This document shows, piece by piece, positions 29,579 through 38,346 of a stretch of 64,000 nt of DNA; position 1 is the stretch's first letter; every line of letters begins with the position of its first letter. The notes beneath the pieces were generated by a model, which worked only from the letters and a program-made list of their open reading frames with translations, made no database searches and was not told the origin of the DNA. The position numbers and the translations under genes were made by a program. The stretch comes from Acetobacteraceae bacterium (lineage in GTDB: Bacteria > Pseudomonadota > Alphaproteobacteria > Acetobacterales > Acetobacteraceae). The stretch lies in contig JASHOA010000060.1 in the NCBI GenBank assembly GCA_030041375.1, forward strand, positions 204,886 to 268,885. The letters run 5' to 3'.

Positions 29579-30952
29579 ATGTGTGCAATCGCGGAGTCCG
29601 AGAGCGACACCAACCTTTCCTCCCGCCGTGCGGCGTGGCAGGCGCGCGCGCTCGGGGCCGGCGCGAGGGCGCTGCTCGCGCGCGATGCGCGGGCCTTCCT
29701 GCACCAGTCGGTCTCCACGCCCTGCCTGAATGCGATCGTGCGCGCCGAGGGCATCTGGATCGAGGATGCGAGCGGCCGGCGGTACATGGATTTCCACGGC
29801 AACAACGTGCATCACATCGGCTACGGGCATCCGCGGCTCAAGAAGGCGATCGCGGCGCAGATGGATTCGTTGCCGTTCGCACCGCGCCGCTACACCTGCG
29901 AGACGGCGGTCAGGCTGGCCGAAAAGCTCGCGGAAATCGCCCCCGGGAACCTATCCAGGGTGCTGTTCACCACCGGCGGATCGGACGCGGTGGAGGTGGC
30001 GGTGAAGATCGCGCGCGCCGCGACCGGGCGGGTCAAGACGCTTTCGTTCTGGGATGCGTTCCATGGCGCGGGGTTCGGCGCCGCCGCGCTTTCGGGGGAA
30101 GCGCTGTTCCGTGCGGGGCCTGCCGCACCGCTGGTGGCGGGTGCCCAGCATGTGGCACCCTTCGCCTGCTATCGCTGCCCCTATGGCCATGCGGTTGACG
30201 AGAACGGCAGGCCGCGTCTTGATCTCTGCCACATGGCCTGCGCCGCGATGGTGGAGTACGTGCTCGGGCGCGAAGGCGACGTTGCGGCGGTGATTGCCGA
30301 GCCGGCCCGCGCCGTTCCCTACCTGCCGCCGCCCGGCTATTGGCAGCTTGTGCGCGAAGCCTGCCATCGCCATAGCGCTCTCCTGATCTTCGACGAGATC
30401 CCGACCGGCCTCGGCAAAACGGGACGCATGTTCGCCTGCGAGCACGATGACGTGGTGCCCGATATCCTGGTGCTCGGGAAGGCGCTCGGCGGCGGCATCC
30501 TGCCGATCGCGGCCGTGGTTGCGCGCGCCGACCTCGATGTGGGCGGGGACTGGGCGTTCGGCCATTACACGCACGAGAAGAACCCGGTCACCGCGGCGGC
30601 GGCGCTGGCGACGATCGCGATCATCGAGGAGGAGCACCTGGTCGAGAACGCGGCCAGGGTCGGCGCGCTCGCTCTTGCGCGCATGGAAGAGATGAAGCAG
30701 CACCTCACCGCGATCGGAGATATTCGTGGCCGCGGCCTGCTGCTCGGCATCGAACTCGTGAAAAGCCGGGCCGACAAGCTGCCCGACAAAGACCTTGCCG
30801 AGGCCGTGCTCTACCGGGCCCTCGAGGCCGGCCTTTCGTTCAAGACGACGATGGGCAACGTGCTGACGCTGACGCCGCCGCTCACCGTGACGGAGGCAGA
30901 GATGCTGCGTGCGCTCGACATTATCGAGGAGGCAATCGGCTCCGGAGCGTGA
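29579..30952 (+). CDS. Class III PLP aminotransferase family protein, possibly (R)-1-hydroxy-2-aminoethylphosphonate ammonia-lyase (PbfA-like)
   Basis: 457 residues of the class III aminotransferase fold. The PLP lysine is K301 in VLGKALGGG, and the ring aspartate is in LLIFDEIPTGLGKTG. The N-terminal FLHQSVSTPCLN and DFHGNNVHHIGYGHPRL and the cysteine-bearing FACYRCPYG near residue 196 recall the subgroup annotated as (R)-1-hydroxy-2-aminoethylphosphonate ammonia-lyase, which acts in 2-aminoethylphosphonate catabolism. No other phosphonate gene is nearby, so the substrate assignment is a memory-based inference; a plain omega-aminotransferase is the alternative. It is transcribed alone, away from the tRNA. 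Confidence 0.72.
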   Translation: MCAIAESESDTNLSSRRAAWQARALGAGARALLARDARAFLHQSVSTPCLNAIVRAEGIWIEDASGRRYMDFHGNNVHHIGYGHPRLKKAIAAQMDSLPFAPRRYTCETAVRLAEKLAEIAPGNLSRVLFTTGGSDAVEVAVKIARAATGRVKTLSFWDAFHGAGFGAAALSGEALFRAGPAAPLVAGAQHVAPFACYRCPYGHAVDENGRPRLDLCHMACAAMVEYVLGREGDVAAVIAEPARAVPYLPPPGYWQLVREACHRHSALLIFDEIPTGLGKTGRMFACEHDDVVPDILVLGKALGGGILPIAAVVARADLDVGGDWAFGHYTHEKNPVTAAAALATIAIIEEEHLVENAARVGALALARMEEMKQHLTAIGDIRGRGLLLGIELVKSRADKLPDKDLAEAVLYRALEAGLSFKTTMGNVLTLTPPLTVTEAEMLRALDIIEEAIGSGA

Positions 30953-31008
30953 ACCGAACCGCCCTCCGCAAATCGCCACCCCTGCGGACCCGCTATTCCT
31001 AACACTTC

Positions 31009-31108
31009 AGACGACAGGCGCCCCGCCGTCAGGGGCCCGGTCTCGCGCTTTATTCGAGCCCGCGATTCACGCCCTCCGACGACTCCGCCTCGGGCGATCG
31101 CGGGCCGG
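31009..31108. repeat. Composite double-hairpin repeat, copy 1 (degenerate left hairpin)
   Basis: The right half is a palindrome at 31058-31105: GCCCGCGAT pairs with ATCGCGGGC, with an inner CGCCC/GGGCG stem. It is almost identical to copies at 47,747 and 53,492. The block just left of it, GGTCTCGCG then TTTATTCGAG, also matches copy 3. The left hairpin is degenerate: AGAC pairs with GTCT and GCCCC with GGGGC. It sits in the 248-base gap between the aminotransferase stop and the convergent SDR stop, where it could also act as a transcription barrier. Confidence 0.8.
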
Positions 31109-31200
31109 CCGATGATAACGCGGCCGCTCCTCAGCGGGTGACGGCGTGATCAGCGCTGAGACCCCGATGCTCTCCCAACGAAGCTCATCCGCAGCCGGGA

Positions 31201-31977
31201 TCACGGCGGCGCAAGCTGAACACCAATACCTCCGTCAACGAAGATCGTCGTGCCCGTGATAAAGCCACATTCGTCGCCGAGGAGAAAGGCGACCAGGGCG
31301 GCTATTTCCTCCGCCGTGCCTGCTCGGCGGAGGGGGTGCTGCGCGGCCAGCCGCACCCTCTCCGCTTCAGGGTCGGCAAACTGCGCAAAGTGCTTCTCGG
31401 CCAGCGGGGTCAGAACCAAGGCCGGTGCGATCGCCACCGCACGAATGCCGTCCGCGCTCCATTCCAGGGCCAGCGACCGGGTCAGGGCGATCAGCGCCGC
31501 CTTTGCGGCGTTATACGGGAAGGAACCCGCCACCGTGCGTTCGGCGTGGATCGAGGCGATGTTGATCACGATCGGCCGGCGGGCAGCTTTCAGGGCCGCG
31601 TATGCTTCCTGGCAAATAGCCCAGGCGGGGTAGAAGTCGAGGCGGAAGCAGCGCGCGATGTCCGCCTCGCTGCTGCCCATGACACCGTGAAAGAAGTTTG
31701 CCCCGGCATTGTTGACGATGCCGTCGAGGCCGCCGAGCGTCTCGATCGCCTCGCGGACGAACGACCGTGTTGCCATGAGGTCGGTCAGGTCGAATGCGCT
31801 GAAGAATGCATTTCGGCCCAGCGCACGGATGGCTTCCGCAACCTCCTGGCACGCGGCCTCGAGCGCACAGAGAGCAAGGTCGGCCCCAGCGCGGGCGGCT
31901 GCCAAAGCCACAGCCCGGCCGATGCCGCTGCTGGCGCCGGTGACGAGCACCCGCCGGCCGCGAAGCGTGCCGCTCAT
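31201..31977 (-). CDS. SDR-family oxidoreductase
   Basis: 258 residues from the ATG at 31977. VLVTGASSGIGRA is the NAD(P)-binding glycine motif, NNAGAN the structural motif, and the catalytic set is Ser in IASIHAE with YNAAK near residue 155-159. FVDGGIGVQL is the usual C-terminal substrate-side motif. It overlaps the GntR regulator gene by four bases and is co-transcribed with it, diverging from a sugar importer and a galactonate-dehydratase-like gene. A sugar or sugar-acid dehydrogenase role is inferred from context. Confidence 0.9.
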   Translation of the reverse strand: MSGTLRGRRVLVTGASSGIGRAVALAAARAGADLALCALEAACQEVAEAIRALGRNAFFSAFDLTDLMATRSFVREAIETLGGLDGIVNNAGANFFHGVMGSSEADIARCFRLDFYPAWAICQEAYAALKAARRPIVINIASIHAERTVAGSFPYNAAKAALIALTRSLALEWSADGIRAVAIAPALVLTPLAEKHFAQFADPEAERVRLAAQHPLRRAGTAEEIAALVAFLLGDECGFITGTTIFVDGGIGVQLAPP

Positions 31978-32780
31978 CCAGGCCGGCCCGGCGGCGCCGC
32001 TGCAACGGAGCGCCGGAGATCCGCTTCGAATTGGGCAAGGTGCGCGATCATTGCCCGGCGTGCCGCAGCCGGCTGCCCGAGGGCAATGCGCTGCTGAATA
32101 CGCACGTGGCCGGCGAGCGAGACGCATGCGCCCCGACGATGCACCGCGATATAGTGCCGGTTGGTGAGCAGGCGCGCCGAGTACAACACCGCGGTCAGCG
32201 GCTGCAGCGCCTGACGCAGCAGCCGGTTGTGAGCGGCAGCCAGCACGCTGTCGTGGAACGCGACGTCGAGGGCGGTGAACTGCTCGGCGTCGGCGAGCGC
32301 GGAGCGCATCGATGCGCACAGATCCTCCAGCCGGACAAGATCGGCTTTCCCGCGCCGGACGGCGGCCAGCGCTGCGGCCTCCCCCTCGAAGATTCGGCGC
32401 AGCTCAGTCAGCTCATGCACGAGATCGACGTGGTGGCCGCTCTGCATCAGCTCGAAGAGAAGCATCGGGTCGAGCAGATGCCACCGTTCGCTCGGGGCGA
32501 TGCGCGTGCCGCTGCCCTGCCGCACCTCCACCAGCCCCCTGGCCGAAAGAACGCGCATCGCTTCGCGCACCACGGTGCGGCTGACGCCGAAGCGGAGCGC
32601 AAGTTCATCTTCCGTTGGCAAGCGCTCGCCTGGCCCGAACCGGCCACGGGCGAGGCTGCGCACCACTTGGCGGACGATGCCGCTCGGAAGGGGGTCGGTT
32701 GCGGCAGGGGTGAAGTCAATGACCTCGCCTCGGCGGCTGGCCGGTCCTGGCAGGCTTGACGACCCCGGGACATTCATCAT
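31974..32780 (-). CDS. GntR/FadR-family transcriptional regulator
   Basis: 268 residues. Residues about 30-100 form a winged helix-turn-helix: GERLPTEDELALRFGVSRTV then VVREAMRVLSARGLVEVRQG. The rest is an all-helical FCD effector domain with DVAFHDSVLAAAHN, whose Asp/His residues bind a metal and a carboxylate ligand in this family. It diverges from the CUT1 importer with only 42 bases between the start codons, so it very likely controls that importer and itself. TATAAT lies three bases before the first ATG, so a leaderless or nearly leaderless transcript is possible. Confidence 0.92.
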   Translation of the reverse strand: MMNVPGSSSLPGPASRRGEVIDFTPAATDPLPSGIVRQVVRSLARGRFGPGERLPTEDELALRFGVSRTVVREAMRVLSARGLVEVRQGSGTRIAPSERWHLLDPMLLFELMQSGHHVDLVHELTELRRIFEGEAAALAAVRRGKADLVRLEDLCASMRSALADAEQFTALDVAFHDSVLAAAHNRLLRQALQPLTAVLYSARLLTNRHYIAVHRRGACVSLAGHVRIQQRIALGQPAAARRAMIAHLAQFEADLRRSVAAAPPGRPG

Positions 32781-32822
32781 ATCATTATACCTATTCACGC
32801 GACCAAAAACAGGAGGAAATCG
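32781..32822. promoter_or_regulatory. Divergent promoter/operator between gntR-type regulator and sugar importer
   Basis: Only 42 bases separate the two start codons. On the minus strand TATAAT (about 32784-32789) makes a good -10 for the regulator gene. On the plus strand AGGAGGAAATCG is the ribosome site of the binding-protein gene. ATGATATGATGAATG around the regulator start is AT-rich and partly self-repeating and could be the operator. The importer promoter must lie inside the regulator coding region. Confidence 0.5.
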
Positions 32823-34127
32823 ATGTCCGCCTGCCGTTCGCTGACCGGGTTCGCCGCGAGCCTGTTCCTGATTTTCTTCGCTTTCGCTGCGCCCGCGCGT
32901 GCGGCCGGCTGCACCGGCAAGCCCGTTCACCTCAGTTTCGCCAACTGGGCGTCCGCCGAAGCCGCTACGGCCAAGGAGGTTCAGGCCGCTATCGCCGTCT
33001 TCGAGCAGGCGAATCCGTGCGTGCACATCGACAGTATTGCCATTCCCTACAACAACGTGGTGACGCAGCTCACCGTGATGAGCGTCGGCCACAACACGCC
33101 CGATGTGATGCAGCTCTCCAGCGGCATGCCGGACCTGCTTGCCGCGCAAGGTGCGTTGGCTGATCTTTCTCCTCATCTCACCGCACAATTCCGGCAGGAC
33201 AACTATCCGGCGCTGCTGCAGGACGGACAATTCAAGGGTCAGCAGGTGGCTCTGCCTTTCGCCCTGACCCCGCACGGCTTCTGGTTCAACAAGGGCTTGA
33301 TGGCCAAGGCGGGGCTCAATCCTGCCCAACCGCCCGAGACCATTACCGCGCTTGATCAGGCCATGGCCGCGGTCAAGGCCAAGCTACCGGGCGTCTATCC
33401 GTTCGGAATCATGGACAGCAAGGCGCCCTACACCGTGGTGGTCATGTGGCCATGGCTGCAGGCGTTCTGCCGGACGACGCCGATGAGTGACAACCACCTG
33501 GGTTGGACGCAGCCTTGCGCCGAGCAGGCGTTTGCCTGGTTCGCGATGCTGGCGAGGAAGGGCTACACCCCGGTCGGCAACGACATCAAGGATAACCGCC
33601 AGCTTTTCGCCACCGACAAGATGGTGTTCAAGGTGGACGGCCCGTACCTGCGCGGAATCATCGCCTCCATCAGCCCGCAATACGCTGCGAACGATGCCTT
33701 CGCCGCTGCCTTCGGAGCCGGCCCCGTTCCGGCCGGGCCGGCGGGGTCGTCGCGCACTGCGATCGACATCCACCTGATCGCCATGGGCGCACACAGCGCG
33801 CACCCCGAGGAGGCGTGGAAATTCCTCCATTTCATGATCGCAAGCCCCACCTCGGTGAAGGATTTCCTGATCCCACAGGGAACCATTCCGCCGCTTAAGA
33901 GTTCACAGGCAGCCTTTGCCCAGTTGCTCGATCAACCCTATCAGAAAGTGTGGGTGCAGCAGATCATTCCCGAGGCGCAACCGATCCCATACAATGCGAA
34001 ATGGTACCAGGCCTCGAACTTCATCATCGACGCGTTGCAGGCCGTGATGAACGGCTCCCCGGTCAAGGCCACGCTCGCACGCCTGGAGGCGAACCTCAAA
34101 GAGGTCTACCCCGACTATCAACCATGA
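32823..34127 (+). CDS. CUT1 sugar ABC importer periplasmic binding protein
   Basis: 434 residues with a Sec signal peptide (LFLIFFAFAAPARAAG, cleavage near 28). It has the family-1 solute-binding fold: VHLSFANWAS, FEQANPCVHID, VTQLTVMSVGHNTPDVM and GIPYA-like QVALPFALTPHGFWFNK. The ribosome site is AGGAGG. It is first in a four-gene unit with two MalFG-type permeases and an enolase-superfamily dehydratase. No ATPase (MalK-type) gene follows, so a shared ATPase elsewhere is likely. The ligand is unknown. Confidence 0.92.
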   Translation: MSACRSLTGFAASLFLIFFAFAAPARAAGCTGKPVHLSFANWASAEAATAKEVQAAIAVFEQANPCVHIDSIAIPYNNVVTQLTVMSVGHNTPDVMQLSSGMPDLLAAQGALADLSPHLTAQFRQDNYPALLQDGQFKGQQVALPFALTPHGFWFNKGLMAKAGLNPAQPPETITALDQAMAAVKAKLPGVYPFGIMDSKAPYTVVVMWPWLQAFCRTTPMSDNHLGWTQPCAEQAFAWFAMLARKGYTPVGNDIKDNRQLFATDKMVFKVDGPYLRGIIASISPQYAANDAFAAAFGAGPVPAGPAGSSRTAIDIHLIAMGAHSAHPEEAWKFLHFMIASPTSVKDFLIPQGTIPPLKSSQAAFAQLLDQPYQKVWVQQIIPEAQPIPYNAKWYQASNFIIDALQAVMNGSPVKATLARLEANLKEVYPDYQP

Positions 34128-34164
34128 CGCCCGGCCGCCGTGCCGCAGCGCGCACCGCTCCGCG

Positions 34165-35076
34165 ATGACCGGTGCGAGTCGGCTTAGCCGGCTCGGGATG
34201 CGGCGGCGCGAGCGCCTCTTCTTCGCCGCCACCGTGCTCCCGGCGGTCTCGGTCATCGGCTTCGTGATCGTCGCCCCGCTCCTGATCAGTATTTCCTACA
34301 GCTTTACCGATTTCAACCTGATCGAAGGCACCCATGCCTTCGTCGGGCTTGCCAATTACCGCCGCCTGCTGGCCGACCCGACTTTTTACCAGTCCCTCTG
34401 GAACACGCTGCTCCTCGGTGTGAGCCCGGTGGTCGGGGCCTTCTTCGTGGGATTCGGCCAGGCGCTCCTCCTCAATGAGGCAGTGGCGGGCCGCAGCCTG
34501 ATGCGCGGCCTGACGTTGTTGCCCTGGGTGATTCCGCAGATCGTCGTCTCGTTTCTGTTCCTGTTCATGTACAACCCTTCGGTCGGCGTCGTGAACGTGC
34601 TGCTCCGCGATCTCGGCGTGATCCACCAATTCGTACCATGGCTGGCGCTGCCCGCCACCGCCCCGCCTGCGGTCGCCATTGCCTACGTCTGGACCGAAGC
34701 ACCCTTCTTCATGCTGATGCTTCTCGCGGGACTGCAGACCATTCCCCCGGAAATCGTCGAAGCGGCAGTGGTTGATGGTGCGAGCTGGTGGCAGCGCCTG
34801 CTTCACATCATCGTGCCGGAGCTCCGGCGGATCATCGCCATCAGCACGATTTTGATGGTGATCTGGAACTTCAACAATTTCACGATCATCTGGCCGCTCA
34901 CCGAGGGAGGTCCGGTCAACGCCACGCTGACGTTTGCGGTTTGGGTCTATCGCCAGGCCTTCCAGAACTTCGATCTCGGTACTGCCTGCACGATTGGCGT
35001 CGCCTGGCTGATCCTGCTCCTCGTCGTCACCTTCTTCTATCTCCGCGTGGTCGGCGGGGAGGAACCCGTGACATGA
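34165..35076 (+). CDS. CUT1 sugar ABC importer permease (MalF-like)
   Basis: 303 residues with six predicted membrane helices. The EAA loop is EAAVVDGASWWQRLLHIIVP near residue 190-210, and NAILVIWNFNNFTII-like MVIWNFNNFTIIWPLTEGGP follows, typical of MalF-type subunits. Its stop overlaps the next start (ATGA), so the two permeases are co-translated. It forms the heterodimeric channel with the following gene. Confidence 0.93.
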   Translation: MTGASRLSRLGMRRRERLFFAATVLPAVSVIGFVIVAPLLISISYSFTDFNLIEGTHAFVGLANYRRLLADPTFYQSLWNTLLLGVSPVVGAFFVGFGQALLLNEAVAGRSLMRGLTLLPWVIPQIVVSFLFLFMYNPSVGVVNVLLRDLGVIHQFVPWLALPATAPPAVAIAYVWTEAPFFMLMLLAGLQTIPPEIVEAAVVDGASWWQRLLHIIVPELRRIIAISTILMVIWNFNNFTIIWPLTEGGPVNATLTFAVWVYRQAFQNFDLGTACTIGVAWLILLLVVTFFYLRVVGGEEPVT

Positions 35077-35912
35077 TGAGGGCGCGTCGCGGGCGGCGAG
35101 GGGCTGTTTTCGTGCCATTGCTCGGCCTGTCGCTCGCATTTTCGCTGCTGCCGATCATCTGGATGACCTTCACGTCGCTGAAGACGGCGCACGCGGTATT
35201 CGGCGCGCCCGGGCGGTTGCTGCCGCCGGTGTGGACGCTCTCCGCCTATCATATCGTGCTCGGAGACGGTCACTTCGTGGTCTATTTTGCCAACAGCCTG
35301 TTCGTGAACGTAGGCGCAAGCATCGCCACCGTAGGCCTCGCCACACTCGCAGGTTACAGCTTCTCGCGCCTGCGGATGAAGGGGAAACAGGGCGTGATGC
35401 TGGCGATCCTGGCCACGCAGATGTTTCCATCGGCGGTGTTGCTGATTGCGCTCTACGTCATCTTTCGCCGCCTCGGCATGCTGGATTCCTACGCTAGCCT
35501 GATCCTCTCCTATGTGACGCTCGGGCTGCCTTTCAGCGTCTGGATGATGCGCGGGTTTGCCGATGCCGTGCCGGTCGACATCGAGGAAGCGGCGATGATC
35601 GATGGCTGCGGTCGGCTTCAGTTGCTGTGGCGGGTGGTGGTGCCGTTGATGTTGCCCGGCATGATCGCGGTCGCGCTCTTCAGCTTTCTCGTCGGCTGGA
35701 ATGATCTCATCTGGGCGCTCACTTTGACCACCTCGCCCTCGATGCGCCTCATCCCACCGGGCTTTGTCGCGACGTATGTCGGGCAGTTTCAGACATACTG
35801 GAATCAGCTCATGGCGGGCTCCGTCCTGGTCAGTCTTCCGACGATCATCATCTTTACCTTGCTGCAGAAGTACCTCGTTCAGGGGATCACCTCCGGGGCG
35901 GTCAAGGGATAA
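35073..35912 (+). CDS. CUT1 sugar ABC importer permease (MalG-like)
   Basis: 279 residues from the ATG at 35073, four bases inside the previous gene. Six membrane helices; the EAA loop is EEAAMIDGCGRLQLLWRVVV near residue 173-192, and FLVGWNDLIWALTLT follows as in MalG. The open frame extends further upstream but that part is shadow of the MalF-like gene. Confidence 0.93.
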   Translation: MMRARRGRRGAVFVPLLGLSLAFSLLPIIWMTFTSLKTAHAVFGAPGRLLPPVWTLSAYHIVLGDGHFVVYFANSLFVNVGASIATVGLATLAGYSFSRLRMKGKQGVMLAILATQMFPSAVLLIALYVIFRRLGMLDSYASLILSYVTLGLPFSVWMMRGFADAVPVDIEEAAMIDGCGRLQLLWRVVVPLMLPGMIAVALFSFLVGWNDLIWALTLTTSPSMRLIPPGFVATYVGQFQTYWNQLMAGSVLVSLPTIIIFTLLQKYLVQGITSGAVKG

Positions 35913-35966
35913 GCGCTGCGACCGCGGAGAGAGACCAGGGCAAAAACGGATCAGGAACAGGCGGTC

Positions 35967-37139
35967 GTGAAAATCAGAAGCGTGCGCAGCGTCGTGGTCA
36001 ATGCCGAGATGCGGAATTGGATCTTCGTGCGGGTTGAAACCGACGAGCCGGGCCTCTTCGGCTGGGGCGAAGCGACGCTGGAATGGAAGACCGGTGCCGT
36101 CGTCGGTGCGATCAACGATCTCGCACCGTTCGTTCTCGGGCAGGACCCGCGCGACATCCGCCGGCTCGTGCGCATCATGATCAAGCATGGCTTCTGGCCA
36201 CCGGGCGTCATCGGTCGCAGTGCGATCAGCGGCATCGAGATCGCGCTCTGGGACATTCTCGGCAAATCGCTCGGCCAGCCGGTTTGGCGACTTCTCGGCG
36301 GCGCGGCACGCGACCGGGTGCGTGTTTACACGCATCTCGGCCTTGGCGAGATGCGGGCGGTCTATGAGACAACGGGCGCGGCGGAACTGGCGGCGCGGGC
36401 GCATGCCGTGGTTGCGCGGGGCTACCGTGCCGTGAAGGTGGTGATCGTCCCCTACACGCACTATACGGCCTCGCCGACCCAGATCGGTCATGTCGGCACG
36501 ATGATGAAGGGGCTGCGCGATGCAGTGGGCGAGGAGGTGGAGATCATGGTCGATTTCCACGGCCGACCTGCATCCGTCAGCGCCGCGCTTGCCTATATCG
36601 AGGCTTTGGTGCCCTATCGGCCGATGTTCGTGGAAGAGCCCGTGCAGCCTGGAGATCCGCAGGCGATGGCCGCGGTGGCGCTGCGCTCGCCTTGCCCGAT
36701 TGCCGCCGGCGAGCGGCTGGTAGACCCGCGCGAGTTCGCGGCACTGTTCGATCGCCGCGCCATTCATATCGCCCAGCCCGATCTCTGTCACTGCGGCGGA
36801 TTCTCCGAAGCCGGCAAAATCGCCGCCATGGCGGAGACCTGCGGAATCGGCCTCGCGCCGCATAATCCACTCGGACCGATCGCGACGATCGCCGCATGGC
36901 ATTTCGACATCGCGACGCCTGGCGTCGTGATCCAGGAGGAGATGTCCGGCGCCGTGCCCTGGTTCGCGGAAGTGGTTTCGGGTCTGCCGTCCTTGAGCGA
37001 TGGATACTGGCTCAAACCGCAAGGGGCCGGCCTCGGCGTCGAAGTCAACGACAAGGTGGCGGCTCGTCATCCCTTTGCGCCGGAGGTCCTGCACGCAACC
37101 AACGCGGTGCTGGAAGATGGCACGATCGTGGATTGGTAA
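35967..37139 (+). CDS. Galactonate dehydratase-like enolase-superfamily enzyme
   Basis: 390 residues from a GTG. It has a capping domain then a TIM barrel of the mandelate racemase group. Visible catalytic/metal residues are D196 and H198 in MVDFHGR, E223/E224 in VEEPVQPG, E249 in AAGERL and H299 in APHNPLGP; DFHGR plus HNPLGP is the pattern of D-galactonate dehydratase (DgoD). It would dehydrate an aldonic acid to a 2-keto-3-deoxy sugar acid. Its place directly after a sugar-type importer fits uptake and breakdown of a sugar acid. Exact substrate specificity is not provable here. Confidence 0.88.
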   Translation: MKIRSVRSVVVNAEMRNWIFVRVETDEPGLFGWGEATLEWKTGAVVGAINDLAPFVLGQDPRDIRRLVRIMIKHGFWPPGVIGRSAISGIEIALWDILGKSLGQPVWRLLGGAARDRVRVYTHLGLGEMRAVYETTGAAELAARAHAVVARGYRAVKVVIVPYTHYTASPTQIGHVGTMMKGLRDAVGEEVEIMVDFHGRPASVSAALAYIEALVPYRPMFVEEPVQPGDPQAMAAVALRSPCPIAAGERLVDPREFAALFDRRAIHIAQPDLCHCGGFSEAGKIAAMAETCGIGLAPHNPLGPIATIAAWHFDIATPGVVIQEEMSGAVPWFAEVVSGLPSLSDGYWLKPQGAGLGVEVNDKVAARHPFAPEVLHATNAVLEDGTIVDW

Positions 37140-37344
37140 GAAGCTCCCCGCCTTGCCCCGGTCTGAGCCGCACACTCCGAGTGTGCCCCTCACTGTTGGC
37201 GCCGCCGCCGATGAATCCCTGAAAGCTCCTGCGGCGGACCGGAATCGCTTCGCGATTCCAGTCCGGCCACTGAAAATAAAGAGTAGTGTGCCGATCGCTA
37301 GAGTGCATCCTACGGTGTCAGGCGTTGGAGTCGGCACACCAGGG
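37140..37344. terminator. Convergent intergenic region with three hairpins (bidirectional terminator)
   Basis: The region lies between two convergent dehydratase genes. It holds CACACTCCGAGTGTG near 37171-37185, an almost perfect 15-base-arm hairpin at 37234-37268 (GGACCGGAATCGC pairs with GCGATTCCAGTCC around TTC), and a long-range stem of GTGTGCCGA (37286-37294) with TCGGCACAC (37331-37339). No strong T-run follows, but the position and structure suit termination from both sides. Confidence 0.55.
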
Positions 37345-38346
37345 TTACGCGGGCAAAGCCTGGGCTGCTCCATCGCCACCTTCGCCAGCCCGCTCGACGG
37401 CTTGGAGCAGGCCGCGCAGGTAGCCGATGGCGAAGATGTGCCCCTGCATCGCATAGCCGTCGTTCGTTGCGGCCTCGTCGGTCGCGAGCAGGGGGGCATG
37501 ATCGCTGCGGACGTACCCGGTGTAACCGACGCGCCTGAGTTCCTGGAAGACGGCGAGCAGGTCGGTCTGCCCGTCATCCGGGAATGTCTCGATGAAGTCG
37601 TCCAGCGTGCCGCGTACGTCTCGCACGTGCACGAAGCCGATGCGGGCCGAAAAGCGGCGAACGAGCTCCGGGATGTCGCAGCCGCGTTCGGCGAAGCAGC
37701 CGACGCATAGCGTCATGGCGTTGCTCGGGCTGGACGAAAGCGCGAACAGTCGCGCAAAATCCTCGGGCGAGCCCATGATCCTCTGGTAGCCGCAGATCGG
37801 GCCATAGGGCGGGTCGTCCGGGTGCATCGCCAGGCGCACGTTGGCGCGCTCGGCCACGGGCAGCACGGCTTCCAGGAAACGTTCCAGCTGCGACCACATC
37901 GCCTCTGCCGGGAGCGGCCGGGCCAGGCCGGCGAAGGCGTCAGGCGAAACGTCGGCGGTCCGGAAAGAGCTCGTCAGCGCGCCGCCGCGCGTACGCGCGT
38001 CGAGCCTGGTGCGCACCACCATCGCGTCGTCGCCGAGTTGCGGCATGAAGTTGTAGGCGATCACTTCCACGCCCAGCTCGCCGAGCAGCGGCAAGGTTCG
38101 GCGCCATGCCGCGACCTGCTCCTGCCACCCTTCGAGACCGAGTACGATGCGGTCGATCGCAGGGCCGGATTCGCTGATCTTCCAGGCCAGGCCGGCGTTC
38201 TCGTAGAGGCGCCCGATGTCGACCAATGCGGTGCGATCGTTTGGCAGCCCGTGCATGTCGTAGTGCACGGCGTGCTCTATGCCCAGTTGAGCAAGCTGCG
38301 CCAGGTGCCGGGGCGTGGGCGGGTGTGCCACCATCGTCAGTTTCAC
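37345..38346 (-). CDS. Mannonate dehydratase-like (UxuA family) TIM-barrel protein
   Basis: 333 residues from a GTG at 38346 with GGAGAGG seven bases upstream; it overlaps the iclR-type stop (GTGA). LAMHPDDPP, LCVGCFAERG, FVHVRDVRG, DGQTDL and YVRSDHAP are the conserved metal- and substrate-binding blocks of UxuA-type mannonate dehydratases (Cys, His, Asp, His ligands). It is shorter than the E. coli enzyme (394) but has the core. It probably dehydrates a hexonate to a 2-keto-3-deoxy acid. It is the third gene of the M81-iclR-uxuA-like operon. Confidence 0.8.
   Translation of the reverse strand: MKLTMVAHPPTPRHLAQLAQLGIEHAVHYDMHGLPNDRTALVDIGRLYENAGLAWKISESGPAIDRIVLGLEGWQEQVAAWRRTLPLLGELGVEVIAYNFMPQLGDDAMVVRTRLDARTRGGALTSSFRTADVSPDAFAGLARPLPAEAMWSQLERFLEAVLPVAERANVRLAMHPDDPPYGPICGYQRIMGSPEDFARLFALSSSPSNAMTLCVGCFAERGCDIPELVRRFSARIGFVHVRDVRGTLDDFIETFPDDGQTDLLAVFQELRRVGYTGYVRSDHAPLLATDEAATNDGYAMQGHIFAIGYLRGLLQAVERAGEGGDGAAQALPA

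Noticed and set aside
35037..37577. 846-codon minus-strand frame
   Set aside because: It lies opposite the MalG-like permease and the galactonate-dehydratase-like enzyme, both with clear family motifs; the antisense product has none.
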